Notes: a model not told the origin generated them from the letters alone. Counted from the first letter of the stretch, positions 48,801 through 58,429 are shown. The stretch is DNA of 64,000 bases from Procambarus clarkii (GCF_040958095.1 NC_091227.1:20803158-20867157); one strand, 5' to 3'. Made by a program: numbers and translations.

Positions 48801-51800
48801 AGCAGCTGAAGTTATATTTGGATTCAATGTTTCTTTTCCTGTCATTTATGTAGTAGTCAAGATAGAATTATCTATATATGTCACTAGGTTATTATTGCAG
48901 TCTGAGATAGGGAAAGAAAGGATAGGGACTTAAGATTCCATTCTAATACACAAAAGAGAAGAAAATCCCAGGGTAATATAAAATGTCAACAGGTATCCCC
49001 CAGGGATGGACTCAACTAGGAATAGAGTCTGCACCACAACTACCATTATCCAGACCGCAAATTTACCAAAGTTAGCGATGTGGAAGAGGGTGTGGAGAAT
49101 GGAGAGGAGGAAGACCGTCCACCCGGCCATCTTGTGGAAGTGAACATGCTGGTCGCAGGGAAGAACGTGCCCCAGGGAGGAGTTCCTGAGGCGAGTCATT
49201 GTCCGCCGCAGGATCAGTAACAGCAGTAGTGCACAGTCCAGATTCAAGCACTGACCTATGTGGGGAGGCACCAATTTAGTTCCTGCCATAACACACAGTA
49301 TATATTCTAATGAAATACATTACTTATTTTATTTGTATCACCAAATTGTATTTTGGTGACACAAATCATTGAATTAATGCTGTAATTTTGTAAGTAAAAT
49401 CTAATTAGATTACAAATTCAAAATTGCAGTGAAGTTTCCCTAAGAGTTTACTGCAATTCCATATGCAATACTAATGTAAATATAGGACCAAGTACAGTGC
49501 CCAAAGCCACTTATAGACAGTGGCCATAACACGGGGGGGAAAATAACTACAGTAATTAGATTTCCAGCAAACAGCTAACCCGAAGTAATTCATCAGGTCT
49601 CTGTGCGAGTTGTAACCTTATACCCAGCCCGTCCTCCAGCAACCCGTCCCCTTAAAAAGAACGTCACTTTTGGCTCGTATGCGTGATATGGCTAAATTTG
49701 GACGTAATTTGAAATGAAATCGACTCACAAAAGTGACGTTCTGTTCCGTTTTCTATTTGAGTCGTCCAGGTGTACGCGCAGAGGTTATCAGAGGACACTT
49801 TAAATTAACGTTTTCCATAACGTTTTGAAACTTTATGAGAATTTCCTGCCCACCTAACCTATCAGAGGACCCTTAACTTACTGTTGTTGAAAAAAAAAAT
49901 CCCAAATTTATTTTCATTTTTTTTCATTTTCAAATTACGTCCAAATTCGGCCATACGGGCAAACGGCCAAAAGCGACGTTCTTTTTAAGAGGACAGGTTG
50001 CCTCCAGACATGACAGTACTGGCACCAACTATTTGGTCAGCACAAATGGCATTCTTGAAAATGGGAAATATATCTGAACATCTAATCTAACCTATCCAAG
50101 CAACCCTTGCCTTATACAGTCTATATTATGCCTAATATAGCAAGATGCACTATACTTGACCTGTTAATGGAATTTAATTTCTTTTTATCTATGAAATTCA
50201 TTGTACAAAACGTGAATTTTGCTGGATCCAATATTACACATTGGTACGTTTGACCAAACAGTTGCCAGAAATACTATCATTTTAGGAGGATGGGTTGTAA
50301 TATCATACAGTAATCAAGAGGATCCCCAGGATTTTTGCAGGTGGGACATCAGGATATAGTGAACAGTGAATATGTAGTGCCTAGAGTTTTAATCAGAAAA
50401 TAAGTGGGATTTTAATTATTTTTGTTGGGACAGGAAGTCTATGTATATTCATACTTTAGGCTTCTATCAAAGTCCCACCAAGGTTGACCTACTGACTTTC
50501 CTCAAGATGCAACCCCACAACAGTTGCATAACTTCCAGGAACCCACTTACTGCTAGCTGAACAGTACCATTAGGTGAAAGGAAACGAGCTCAACCATTTG
50601 TGCCCGGCCCAGGATCCCCGATTGTGAATCGAGAACAAAGCCAGCTATACAACGAGACCTCTGTTAAGTGGGGGAGCTTGGTTATAGGGGCGTTCTTACC
50701 CTCAGCCCAGGGGCGTCCCTACCCTCAGCCCAGGGGCGTCCCTACCCTCAGCCCAGGGGCGTCCCTACCCTCAGCCCAGGGGCGTCTCTACCCTCATCCC
50801 AGGGGCGTCCCTACCATCATCCCAGGGGCGTCCCTACCCTCAGGCCAGGGGCATCCCTACCCTCAGCCCAGGGGCATCCCTACCCTATGCCCAGGGGTGT
50901 CCCTACCCTCAGCCCAGGGGCGTCCCTTCCCTCAGCCCAGGGGCGTCCCTACCCCCAGTGCAGGGGCGTCCCTACCCCCAGTGCAGGGGCGTCCCTACCC
51001 CCAGTGCAGGGGCGTCCCTACCCCCAGTGCAGGGGCGTCCCTACCCTCAGCCCAGGGGCATCCCTATCCTATGCCCAGGGGCGTCCCTACCCTCAGCCCA
51101 GGGGCATCCCTACCCTCAGCCCAGGGGCGTCCCTACCCTCAGCGCAGGGGCGTCCCTACCCTCAGCCCAGGGGCGTCCCTACCCTATGCCCAGGGGCGTC
51201 CCTACCCTCAGCCCAGGGGCGTCCCTACCCTCAGCCCAGGGGCGTCCCTACCCTATGCCGAGGGGCGTCCCTACCCTATGCCCAGGGGCGTCCCTACCAT
51301 CAGCCCAGGGGCGTCCCTACCATCATCCCAGGGGCGTCCCTACCCTATGCTCAGGGGCGTCCCTACCCTATGCCCAGGGGCGTCCCTACCCTATGCCCAG
51401 AGGCGTCCCTACCCTATGCCCAGAGGCGTCCCTACCCTATGCCCAGGGGCGTCCCTACCCCCAGCTCAGGGGCATCCCGACCCCTCATCCCAGGGGCGTT
51501 CCCTACCCCTCATCCCAGGGGCGTTCCTACCCCTCATCCCAGGGGCGTCTCTACCCCTCATCCCAGGGGCGTTCCCTACCCCTCATCCCAGGGGCGTTCC
51601 TACCCCTCATCCCAGGGGCGTCCTCTACGCCTCATCCCAGGGGCGTCCCTACCCCTCAGCCCAGGGGCGTCCCTACCCCTCAGCCCAGGGGCGTCCCTAC
51701 CCCTCAGCCCAGGGGCGTCCCTACCCCTCAGCCCAGGGGCGTCCCTACCCCCAGCGCAGGGAGCTGCCAACTAGTAAACCAATTAGAACCCACAATAACA

Positions 51801-52195
51801 CACGAGAACCTTCACAATATAGCCACTCAAGGCCATGTTTACTTGGTTCAGCGCAGATATGTGAAAATCGAGAGAGCTAACCTAACTTTTATCAAAACAT
51901 TCCCAATTGCCTAATAAACACACTTGCAAAAGCCAGCCGAATGCCTTACCCTCACCCCTAAAAAACAGTTTATTCTGTCGTGGCCCAATAAACAGCTAAG
52001 CCACGTACATCTTAAACCTCAATTCTCTGTGATGTCACTATGTTGCATCATTTCGCTGAAATCGTAATGTTTCGATATTGTTTATTTAACAAGTAATTGA
52101 GATGTGTAGACCGCTATTACAATGTATAACTGAAAGAAATATATATAGCATTGGTTCATAAATTGATAACATGTAATTTGGAATTTGTGTTCCAT

Positions 52196-52231
<36 letters not shown>

Positions 52232-54422
52232 TTCATGTCGACGTTTCGTGTGTGGGTTATATGAATTTCGGCATTTTATTACACGGAAAATTCATAGTGA
52301 TATTATTCAAATTTGCATGGAATTTGTGGTTTATAAATTACCATCGATAAGGTTTAATAACTTAGTCATTTCCTCGTTTAAATCTGATAACTGAGACATT
52401 AATGCTGTACGATACAAGGTTCAAAACCTGCTACGTGGAGGGCTGAACACATGATAGGTGAGCCAGTGTCGGTTAGTGAGTGTCTGTTAGTGAGTATCGG
52501 TTGGTGAGTGTTAGTGAGTGTCGGCTGGTGAGTGTCGACTTAGCGGCGGACTGGGCAGTTGGTCATGGCCTCAACAGCAATGATCTGCGACTTGTCGGCA
52601 CCTGCCTGACCGCTTATTCCCGATTTTTATTATTTTTATGTGTGTATTACGAGGTGTTCAAGTCACCAGTGTTCGCACGCCGTCACCAGTGCAAGTGACT
52701 GGTGCGAAATGCCTAGATGTCGAGTATTATGAAAGCGCGTCTTGATTGTGGCTGGTGACTTCGCGAGAGAGATGGTCTGACGCAAGGTGATAGCCTATTG
52801 TCAATGCCGCTGCTACATTGATCTCTCGACCTTGAAAGTGCTACTGCTTCATGCAACTTGCATAATGTTAGCTTCCGAAATAGAGGCCGCAGGTATTTGC
52901 TCGTGTTAAAGAGTCTATAGCTGGAGCACGCAAAATTACACAATTAATTTCGCGTTTTCCGCTCCTATTTAAAATATTACCACTGATGATTAATATCCAC
53001 AACCTCTCTTTCCTCAATTTTGTGTTCATTCGAACTGATGCTTGCCCGCCCCCATGAACGTGCGAAAACGGGGGTGCTGATAATGCATCCTTGTATATAT
53101 ATGTACCATAAATTTCAGTTCTCCATTCCAGATGAGCAGCAATTAATGACTATTAGATTTGGGTTGGGAAAATGATCGCTATATGCCGAGCGGCGGTCAC
53201 AACTGCAACACCTGAGGGATCTTGCATCATGTGATACTGTGCAAGTCTTGCACCAGGTGTTGCACTCCTCACTCCACCATTACTGCTAGTTTATATATAT
53301 GTATAAAAAACATTTACTGGGAAGCGTTTACGTGCCTAGAGCAGCAATACACCTCATCGAAGAGTTTAATTTTATCTTTCCGCCTGACCAGGTCATTTTC
53401 GTATAACTGATTATAAAGAGTTAAGACATATAGGTAAACCGGTCATTACTCAAACTGTATGACATGGTACAGTGGAGGAAGTGAGCGTTACTCAGGTTAA
53501 GAACAGTTTGGTCTGGCTTGTAACAAGATAGCCTGATTCTTGTTCCCTACAATGGCACACCGTTCCGATACCGTTGTGTTCGAATCCCACTATAGCCTAG
53601 CTTTCTCATAATAAAAACATAAAATTAAGTTTCTGAAAAATTAATTTGATATCGCCGAGTTGCAGGATCCTTGTGGACAAGTTACAGGGCCATCAATCTT
53701 GGGGTCATTTCATTTGTTTTGCATGTTTGTATGCGTTGTATTTGCGCGCCTAGACAGTAGGATGGGTTAGTCAGTTGTACACCTGGACGTAGGGGCGGGT
53801 AGACACTATCAGGACCACCGGCTCAAGGCCAACGCGGGCCACAGGCTGCTTGAACCGTTACCCAACTTAAAGGAGAATTGTCCTGATGTATACCAATCCT
53901 TCCGGAACCTGTCCTGCTTTCCCTGATCTAATTTTGATCAATTCCGGAAGGTCAGGCGGCAACACGCTGGCCAGGGTCCTGAAGAGAAGCAACATACGAG
54001 GGGGGGGGGGAAGAGGGCTGTCATCAGTGGAAAGAGATAATTTACCCGAAGGTCACCATCTCTAGTTGCCTCGACGGGGTTAGGAAGCCTGCGGCTTGTC
54101 AAATGCGCGCAGGATTGTTAATGTGAGTGATTTATTGAAGGAGATTACTGGAGCACTCGTCACTCACCGGGATAACATGATTTTGACCCCAACCCTGTAC
54201 TCACCACACGCCCTGGCTCCCATCTCCAGCAGGTTAGTGTCGCTGTATTGGTAGGCCCTCGTCAGGAAGACGACGGCGTTGACCCCAACGAAGAGGGCGG
54301 TGAAGACCAGCGCTGGAGCGTTATTCCTGGCCCAGACGGCCCTCCGGTGGATGCTGCGCCTGATGCTCAACTGTTCCTTCTCTTGTCGTTCTTCATCCAG
54401 GACCACATCCAGGAACCGTATC
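33710..54422 (-). CDS. Nox5: NADPH oxidase 5 (Nox5-type), ten exons, 5' end missing
   Basis: Spliced minus-strand gene: exons 54422-54205, 49255-49067, 43576-43404, 43101-42913, 42560-42428, 42257-41620, 37417-37293, 36320-36236, 35909-35703 and 33841-33710. Joined, they give one partial codon, 695 codons and a TGA, with every phase matching. The product is a membrane flavocytochrome that passes electrons from NADPH through FAD and two haems to oxygen, making superoxide outside the cell or in a vesicle. Visible marks (numbering within this fragment): haem-ligand histidine pairs spaced 14 (H113, H127) and 13 (H199, H212), exactly as in Nox5; FAD motif HPFTIS (289-294); NADPH motifs DGPYGTP (517-523), GAGIGVTPF (from 537), WVNRD, CGPP, and a terminal Phe. 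The sequence follows human NOX5 more closely than NOX1-4 or Duox (for example [24 protein letters not shown]). EF-hand exons that sense calcium are expected upstream and are not seen before 64000. One intron is GC-AG, and exon 41620-42257 carries a long insert. Confidence 0.93.
34195..34460 (+). mobile_element. SINE inside the last Nox5 intron
   Basis: Contains ccaggttggaatcccgggcg (B-box-like), the body ttcatctagcagtaagtagg and gagttagtcgacttg, and the ending cctcgacacaatgaattatg. Related to 18810-19140, opposite in orientation to the host gene. Confidence 0.75.
35703..35909 (-). CDS. Nox5: Nox5 exon, NADPH-binding domain
   Basis: 69 codons, phase 0 at both ends, donor AAG|GTATCT. Begins [20 protein letters not shown], the conserved Nox5 segment with the W-x-N-R-D motif, and ends GRPDWDK. 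It aligns without gaps to the family over the first 20 residues. Confidence 0.93.
35910..36235 (-). other. GC-AG intron of Nox5
   Basis: The donor reads AAG|GCAAGT, the strong consensus that goes with a GC donor, and the acceptor is tgggttgaag. Using it joins LRKLRK to VDFVWVNRD in frame; no GT donor gives a family-like protein. About half of the 326-bp intron is a rearranged SINE (36017-36165). Confidence 0.85.
36017..36165. mobile_element. Rearranged tRNA-like SINE inside the GC-AG intron
   Basis: A minus-strand tRNA-like head (ggccgtgacgaggattcgaa, gccttaatcgac) is followed at once by the + strand tail (tgcccttgtggatttattca, tgtatcaccttagtgtgatc). Head and tail are opposed, as at 16497-16770. 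Flanking gatatgtacatg repeats near 36008 and 36154 suggest a duplication during rearrangement. Confidence 0.75.
36236..36320 (-). CDS. Nox5: Nox5 small exon, cysteine-rich linker
   Basis: 85 bases: one base completing Arg, then 28 codons, [20 protein letters not shown] and STLRKLRK. Acceptor cttttacag. It corresponds to the CPxC segment before the WxNRD strand in Nox5. The reading frame fits only if the GC donor after 36236 is used. Confidence 0.9.
36711..37090. mobile_element. Family B MITE-like element in a Nox5 intron
   Basis: Left end ggcccattctcctgtttaga and right end tctaaacaggaggatgggtt are inverted repeats, extended by ttatagtaac / gttacagaaa. Flanks caatactc and caatacccc suggest an 8-bp target-site duplication with one change. 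Same family as 20757-21198. Confidence 0.75.
37293..37417 (-). CDS. Nox5: Nox5 exon, pyrophosphate-binding part of the NADPH site
   Basis: 125 bases, acceptor cttcctacag, donor ATGAG|GTGTGT. Encodes [20 protein letters not shown] followed by [20 protein letters not shown], both hallmark Nox motifs. Confidence 0.95.
37687..37720. repeat. Perfect 15-bp inverted repeat
   Basis: atctagatccaggta and tacctggatctagat flank a 4-base loop in the 4.2-kb Nox5 intron. A G run (37759-37772) follows. Confidence 0.9.
38130..38370 (-). mobile_element. SINE-like repeat, reverse
   Basis: cttgggacggtcggggattg and aatgccgacctgcacgaagc are the reverse of the tRNA-like head at 57385-57490 (gacggtagagcgacggtctc, ggcgttcaattcccgaccgt). 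The left part (cctgtccttgttgaggccac) matches 47565-47585. Confidence 0.65.
38547..38625. repeat. Dispersed repeat (ttacctgagggccactattt)
   Basis: atttacctgagggccac, ggccttgacagggacaggaa and cagctcgtcaaaggtc recur at 44885-44970 and 54035-54115, all within or beside Nox5 introns. Confidence 0.65.
41620..42257 (-). CDS. Nox5: Nox5 exon with long Ser/Gln-rich insert
   Basis: 638 bases, acceptor tttacag, donor GAG|GTAAGT. It starts [20 protein letters not shown], conserved FAD-domain sequence, and ends next to the DGPYGTP exon. Between these lie nearly 190 residues, where human NOX5 has, from memory, only about 50-60. The extra part is low-complexity: [63 protein letters not shown]. The position is that of the human regulatory loop (calmodulin- and phosphorylation-sensitive), so a regulatory role is plausible but inferred. 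Confidence 0.9.
42428..42560 (-). CDS. Nox5: Nox5 exon, FAD-binding domain
   Basis: 133 bases, 44 codons plus one base. Acceptor tttggagaacag, donor GAAG|GTGCTA. Encodes [20 protein letters not shown], then [24 protein letters not shown] is the FAD isoalloxazine-binding motif of ferric-reductase-type enzymes. Confidence 0.95.
42913..43101 (-). CDS. Nox5: Nox5 exon, fifth and sixth membrane helices
   Basis: 189 bases, phase 0, acceptor ctctccccag, donor CAG|GTGAGA. Encodes [20 protein letters not shown], then [20 protein letters not shown] and ends TKLPSQ. The two histidines, 13 apart, are the second pair of haem ligands. Confidence 0.95.
43404..43576 (-). CDS. Nox5: Nox5 exon, fourth membrane helix
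   Basis: 173 bases. I chose the acceptor tgctttgacag (43577-43578): it completes a Val codon with the previous exon and gives [20 protein letters not shown] then [16 protein letters not shown], with a length before GIGWVGG close to human NOX5. Donor GAG|GTATTT. An acceptor further upstream would break the phase. Confidence 0.9.
44095..44260 (-). mobile_element. SINE-like repeat, reverse
   Basis: gttttactgctaggtaaaca, aaaggaaacttgcccaatca and gaggattgaacctgggaccc are the reverse of the SINE body and B box found at 34195-34460. Confidence 0.7.
47660..47800 (+). mobile_element. SINE-like repeat
   Basis: accaggttcgattcctgggc (B-box-like) followed by tttccttacacctgatggcc, gatcacccaacagtaa and ctagagttag. 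Same body order as 18810-19140. Confidence 0.7.
48335..48520. repeat. Imperfect tandem repeat, about 42-bp unit, four copies
   Basis: Copies share agccctgtccaagctgctgt and cagtcacagctctctgatgc with divergence rising to the right. It lies in the Nox5 intron between exons 49067 and 43576. Confidence 0.85.
49067..49255 (-). CDS. Nox5: Nox5 exon, second and third membrane helices
   Basis: 189 bases, acceptor cccacatag, donor TTTG|GTAAAT. Encodes (G)[18 protein letters not shown], then [20 protein letters not shown] and HTLFHIANF. Two histidines spaced 14 apart (113 and 127) match the first pair of haem ligands. GQCLN-DC is typical of Nox5. Confidence 0.95.
49640..50000. mobile_element. Family A MITE with 79-bp terminal inverted repeats and target-site duplication
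   Basis: Left arm 49640-49718 (caacccgtcc, ttaaaaagaacgtcactttt, ggacgtaatttgaaatgaaa) and right arm 49922-50000 (tttcattttcaaattacgtc, aaaagcgacgttctttttaa, gaggacaggttg) are inverted repeats. Both sides carry cctccag, a 7-bp direct repeat fitting a target-site duplication. About 360 bp, no coding capacity. Confidence 0.88.
50040..50298. mobile_element. Family B element, right-end fragment
   Basis: tttaggaggatgggttgtaa at the right end and internal cctaatatagcaagatgcac and tctaatctaaccta match 36711-37090. No left terminal repeat is seen. Confidence 0.55.
50515..50665 (-). mobile_element. SINE-like repeat, reverse
   Basis: acccacttactgctagctga, aggtgaaaggaaacgagctc and ggcccaggatccccgattgt are the reverse of the SINE body and B-box region. 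It directly abuts the 23-bp minisatellite. Confidence 0.65.
50686..51761. repeat. 23-bp minisatellite in a Nox5 intron, about 46 copies
   Basis: Consensus cgtccctaccctcagcccag plus ggg. Variants change the middle (ctatgcc, ccagtgc, catcatc). From about 51480 most units gain a C and become 24 bp. The 23-bp period makes all three + frames open with the same 23-residue peptide period ([20 protein letters not shown]...), so the long frames of 318-426 codons are periodicity artefacts. Confidence 0.96.
52198..52228. repeat. (AT)n microsatellite
   Basis: About fifteen TA dinucleotides in the Nox5 intron between exons 54205 and 49255. Confidence 0.97.
52466..52535. repeat. Short tandem repeat (gtcggttagtgagt)
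   Basis: Four or five imperfect copies of a 15-16-bp unit, gtgtcggttagtgagt. Confidence 0.75.
54205..54422 (-). CDS. Nox5: Nox5 exon, first membrane helix (most 5' exon seen)
   Basis: 218 bases, acceptor gcttaccag, donor TGTG|GTGAGT. Encodes [20 protein letters not shown], a basic stretch, then the first hydrophobic helix [20 protein letters not shown] and [10 protein letters not shown]. It joins to GQCLNLDC in frame, as in Nox5. It starts in phase 2, so at least one coding exon lies further upstream. Confidence 0.92.
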
Positions 54423-54719
54423 CTGGTAAGCAAGAGAGGAGATAATCTTATGTTATCGTTAATATTCTTGTAAATAGTAGATATGGGAACGGTGGAGATT
54501 GGAAAGGGAAGGGGGGTGGAGGAGATGGGGGTAAATGAAAAAGAAGAAGTGAGGAAATAGGAAGAGAGGGGGAAATAGTGTGAGATTGGGGGCGAGAGGG
54601 GAAGAGTGGGAGAGAGACCTGGCCACCGCCGGTTACCTCATCTAGCACAACAATAAGAATGTCACCTCCGCCAAACAGAAACACATAGCCTAGCTCAAAA
54701 TATTTATATAAAAAAACAC

Positions 54720-54858
54720 ATCTTGTCTTGACAGGCTGCGAGCAGCCGCGTCCAACAGCCTGGTTGATCAGTCCAGCAACCAGGAGGCCTGGTCGACGAC
54801 CGGGCCGCGGGGACGCTAAGCCCCGGAAGCACCTCAAGGTAACCTCAAGGTGACACAT
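54720..54858 (+). repeat. Dispersed repeat, SINE tail family
   Basis: aacagcctggttgatcagtc, ggaggcctggtcgacgaccg and ggaagcacctcaaggtaacc match the 3' part of the SINE at 14050-14137; the first part also matches 61090-61130. Confidence 0.75.
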
Positions 54859-55974
54859 GATGCGCGATAATTTTCCCAGTACACAAGGAGTTGACTATGT
54901 AGATGAGTCAACCAAGATGGCTCTGAATAGGCTCTCGTGTTCATCAACGTTCATCCATATTTTGTCCAGTCGACTGTGACAGGGATGGGAATGAGGGAGT
55001 ACCAGTCACGTACATCACTCTCAGCCTCACCAACGGCGACAGTTACCCCATAGATTCCACAACAGTTCTTCAGTCTGTGGCTTGTAATGCTGAGACAATT
55101 CCTCTATTATACATAGATAATATCTGGTTCCACTGTGTCTTATGTCCTCTTGCCGAGACGAACGTCAACATTGTGGTTATGACTCCCTAACCACCATTTT
55201 TGGGCACATATATTAGGTCTTGTTCTACTGAGTGCAACTACATTGCTCCTCCAGATTCCAGCTGACTTGGTGTTGAGTTCCACTAGCGGTCATCAACAAT
55301 GACATCAACTATGTAAACAATACAGTTGCCTCCTGCCACAAAGCAAATCACTCATCGTCATCAATCTTGCACGAAATGTTTGTATAGGTCACCAGCGCTG
55401 CTTAAGAGTGGGTCCTTTGGCACTGCTACGTCACAGAGTAACTGCTCAAGTTGACAGGTTTGTAGGGCTTCTAATAGGTGAAGGCTTAAGGGATCTTCAG
55501 AACACAGAGGTCGAGCGTTCTCTTTTCCATAACACAGCGGACCAATCACAGGCAGTGTTGGCGATACGTGACAACTTAACTCTCCTCCCATTGGTCACAT
55601 GACCTATTAAGTAAATAGACACAACCTGAAATCAATTTCATTACATAACTATACATGTTTCCTAACATAACTCCGGTAGTCCCTGCTGAAATTAGACTAC
55701 AGCAAATCCTCAGGTTATCAAGATATCGATTAACTCCCCAAGGTGATATCCGTAAGGAGCCGCCCCTTCCTGAAGACAGCTTCCCGTGGTCTTGAAAGTG
55801 CGGGTCACTCTTCCTCCCGGGCTGGAGCGTCCTTGCTGACCCCAGGACCTCGGCAGACTTATTAAAATGCGCGAGCAAGGTTGACCATCACTGCGGGCAC
55901 AGATCGAGAGAGTTGTTGCTGTGGAATGTGTGGTTCGTCAGGGAGAGAGGGGAGGGGGGGAGGAAGAGTTCCTT

Positions 55975-56801
55975 CTTCTCCGTCTTAGTCCCCACTCTCC
56001 CTCTTCTAGTGCCCCTCTCCGTCTTAGTTCCCACTCTCCCTCTTCTAGTGCCCCTCTCCGTCTTAGTCCCCACTCTCCCTCTTCTAGTGCCCCTCTCCGT
56101 CTTAGTCCCCACTCTCCCTCTTCTAGTGCCCCTCTCCGTCTTAGTCCCCACTCTCCCTCTTCTAGTGCCCCTCTCCGTCTTAGTTCCCACTCTCCCTCTT
56201 CTAGTGCCCCTCTCCGTCTTAGTCCCCACTCTCCCTCTTCTAGTGCCCCTCTCCGTCTTAGTTCCCACTCTCCCTCTTCTAGTGCCCCTCTCCGTCTTAG
56301 TCCCCACTCTCCCTCTTCTAGTGCCCCTCTCCGTCTTAGTTCCCACTCTCCCTCTTCTAGTGCCCCTCTCCCTCTTAGTCCCTACTCTCCCTCTTCTAGT
56401 GCCCCTCTCCGTCTTAGTTCCCACTCTCCCTCTTCTAGTGCCCCTCTCCCTCTTAGTTCCCACTCTCCCTCTTCTAGTGCCCCTCTCCCTCTTAGTCCCT
56501 ACTCTCCCTCTTCTAGTGCCCCTCTCCGTCTTAGTTCCCACTCTCCCTCTTCTAGTGCCCCTCTCCCTCTTAGTTCCCACTCTCCCTCTTCTAGTGCCCC
56601 TCTCCGTCTTAGTCCCCACTCTCCCTCTTCTAGTGCCCCTCTCCGTCTTAGTCCCCACTCTCCCTCTTCTAGTGCCCCTCTCCGTCTTAGTCCCCACTCT
56701 CCCTCTTCTAGTGCCCCTCTCCGTCTTAGTCCCCACTCTCCCTCTTCTAGTGCCCCTCTCCCTCTTAGTTCCCACTCTCCCTCTTCTAGTGCCCCTCTCC
56801 C
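55975..56801. repeat. 39-bp minisatellite, about 21 copies
   Basis: Unit starts ccccactctccctcttctag and continues tgcccctctccgtcttagt. Two-state positions recur (cgtc or cctc; tcccac, ccccac or ccctac). Because 39 is a multiple of three, both strands carry long open frames (13-residue periods such as RLSPHSPSSSAPL and GTKTERGTRRGRV); none has other gene support. Confidence 0.96.
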
Positions 56802-57072
56802 AGCCCCTATTTTTACTTCAATCTCTCCCTCATTCCTTTACCCTTTTATTTATTTATTATCTACATCGCTGTTTTATCATTTCCTCGTCACCTTAACTGT
56901 TTCCTTCCCATCCCTTTCATTTTCTATCTCCCTTTTACCACCTTTCTACATTCTTATACGTGTCCCAGACCCCCCCCCCCTAAACCCCTTTGTGTCGTCC
57001 TTCTCTTCTTTATATACTTTGATCTCCCTCTATCCTTCATACCTTCTGTTCTCAGATTTCTCCAATGAGAAC

Positions 57073-57110
57073 CCTTCCTTCCTTCCTTCCTTCCTTCCTT
57101 CCTTCCTTCC
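57073..57110. repeat. (CTTC)n microsatellite
   Basis: About nine tandem ttcc units within a pyrimidine-rich region (56800-57190). Confidence 0.95.
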
Positions 57111-57384
57111 ATTCCACTTCTCCCCCCCCTCTCTCCATTCCTTCCTTCCCCTCTGTTCATGCCTCTCCCCTGTCCCTCTACTGCCTCTCACCACAGGTTG
57201 GTCAAGGTAAACACACCACAGTCATGACTTCCTCGCCTTTTCCACAGGTTGAGGAACGTCATCACCTCACCCCTTAACCCACTCACACAGGACGACTGAG
57301 ATCACACACACAAAACGGAGGTACGAACCGACTCCATATTTATATATCGCTACGAAGCCTTCGACATTTTCTCACACAAGAGTC

Positions 57385-57490
57385 CAACCACTTGGGCCAG
57401 ACGGTAGAGCGACGGTCTCGCTTCATGCAGGTCGGCGTTCAATTCCCGACCGTCCAAGTGGTTAGGCAGTTAGAGATTCCTTCCCCCGTC
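57385..57490 (+). mobile_element. SINE with tRNA-like head
   Basis: gggccagacggtagagcgac (A-box-like) and ggcgttcaattcccgaccgt (B-box-like), followed by ccaagtggttaggcagttag. Reverse copy at 38285-38345. Confidence 0.7.
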
Positions 57491-58056
57491 CCACCCCAAA
57501 TCCACTGTATTACGCGACTGGCAGTGAGAAAGGCGCGACTCGGGAGCTGAAACCGTACTCGCCAATCTCTACAAGTACTAACACACACACACATATACAT
57601 CAGTACATACATATATATTATATGAGTACATATAATTATGAAGACACCAAGCCTGGACGCGTGTTCAGCATCCTCTTACATACAGAACAAACACAATTAA
57701 ACACATTATATACCATGACAGCAGACACTTCAAGTACTCTCTCTCTCCCCAGTGCCCTCTCCATCAGCCAGTCACACTCATCTCCTTGGCAGATGACCTC
57801 TGACCTTTCCAGTTAGCAGTTCGGGCCAGGTGTCGCCCCGGGGGCCAGCTAATTAACACAGGCTTCAACACATGCACTAAACAAGAGCAAATATTGTCTC
57901 TGCTATTGTCGAGTCAATTTTAAAATTACTGCACATGACTAGACAAGAGAAACAAAGACCAATGTGAAAAAAGGGAATCCCTTCACTCTTATTATTAATT
58001 TTGTTTATCGGAAGGTATTAAGGAAATACTATAATTATAGGTGGCTTTTGTCACGT

Positions 58057-58120
58057 CATGCCCCTGGGAGTAACGATGCCCTGCGGGTAACGATACCCTG
58101 TGGGTAACGATGCCCCTGGA
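58057..58120. repeat. Short tandem repeat (gggtaacgatgccctg)
   Basis: Three to four imperfect copies of about 17 bp. Confidence 0.75.
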
Positions 58121-58429
58121 CGGTGGTAATTCTAACGAGAGAAATATGTTGGTTTGAAAGTTACCAGTCATGATAACTGGCAGAGGAATGAGGAAGGTGG
58201 TGAGTGAAGGTGAGGGTGAGTAAATGAGGCTGTGAGTTAATGTAACAAGTGAGTAGAGATGGCAGTATAATCGCTCGCTCACAAAGGCTTGAGCGTTGAC
58301 TTTAATAAATGTTCATGTTATGCAAAGTGGAAACTCTGTTTAATTTGGCGGTCTCTCCCCATCCCTTCACACGGGTGAGTCTGTTGACCCGCTTACTCAG
58401 AACTAGTTGCTGTTGCCTCCTGTCAACAA

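Noticed and set aside
50600-51914. Three overlapping collagen- or mucin-like proteins of 318-426 residues
   Set aside because: All three + frames are open because the 23-bp unit lacks stops in any phase; the array lies in a Nox5 intron on the opposite strand.
55888-57210. Ser/Pro-rich and Arg/Gly/Thr-rich proteins on opposite strands
   Set aside because: Both come from the 39-bp minisatellite; the periodic frames lack any other gene evidence.
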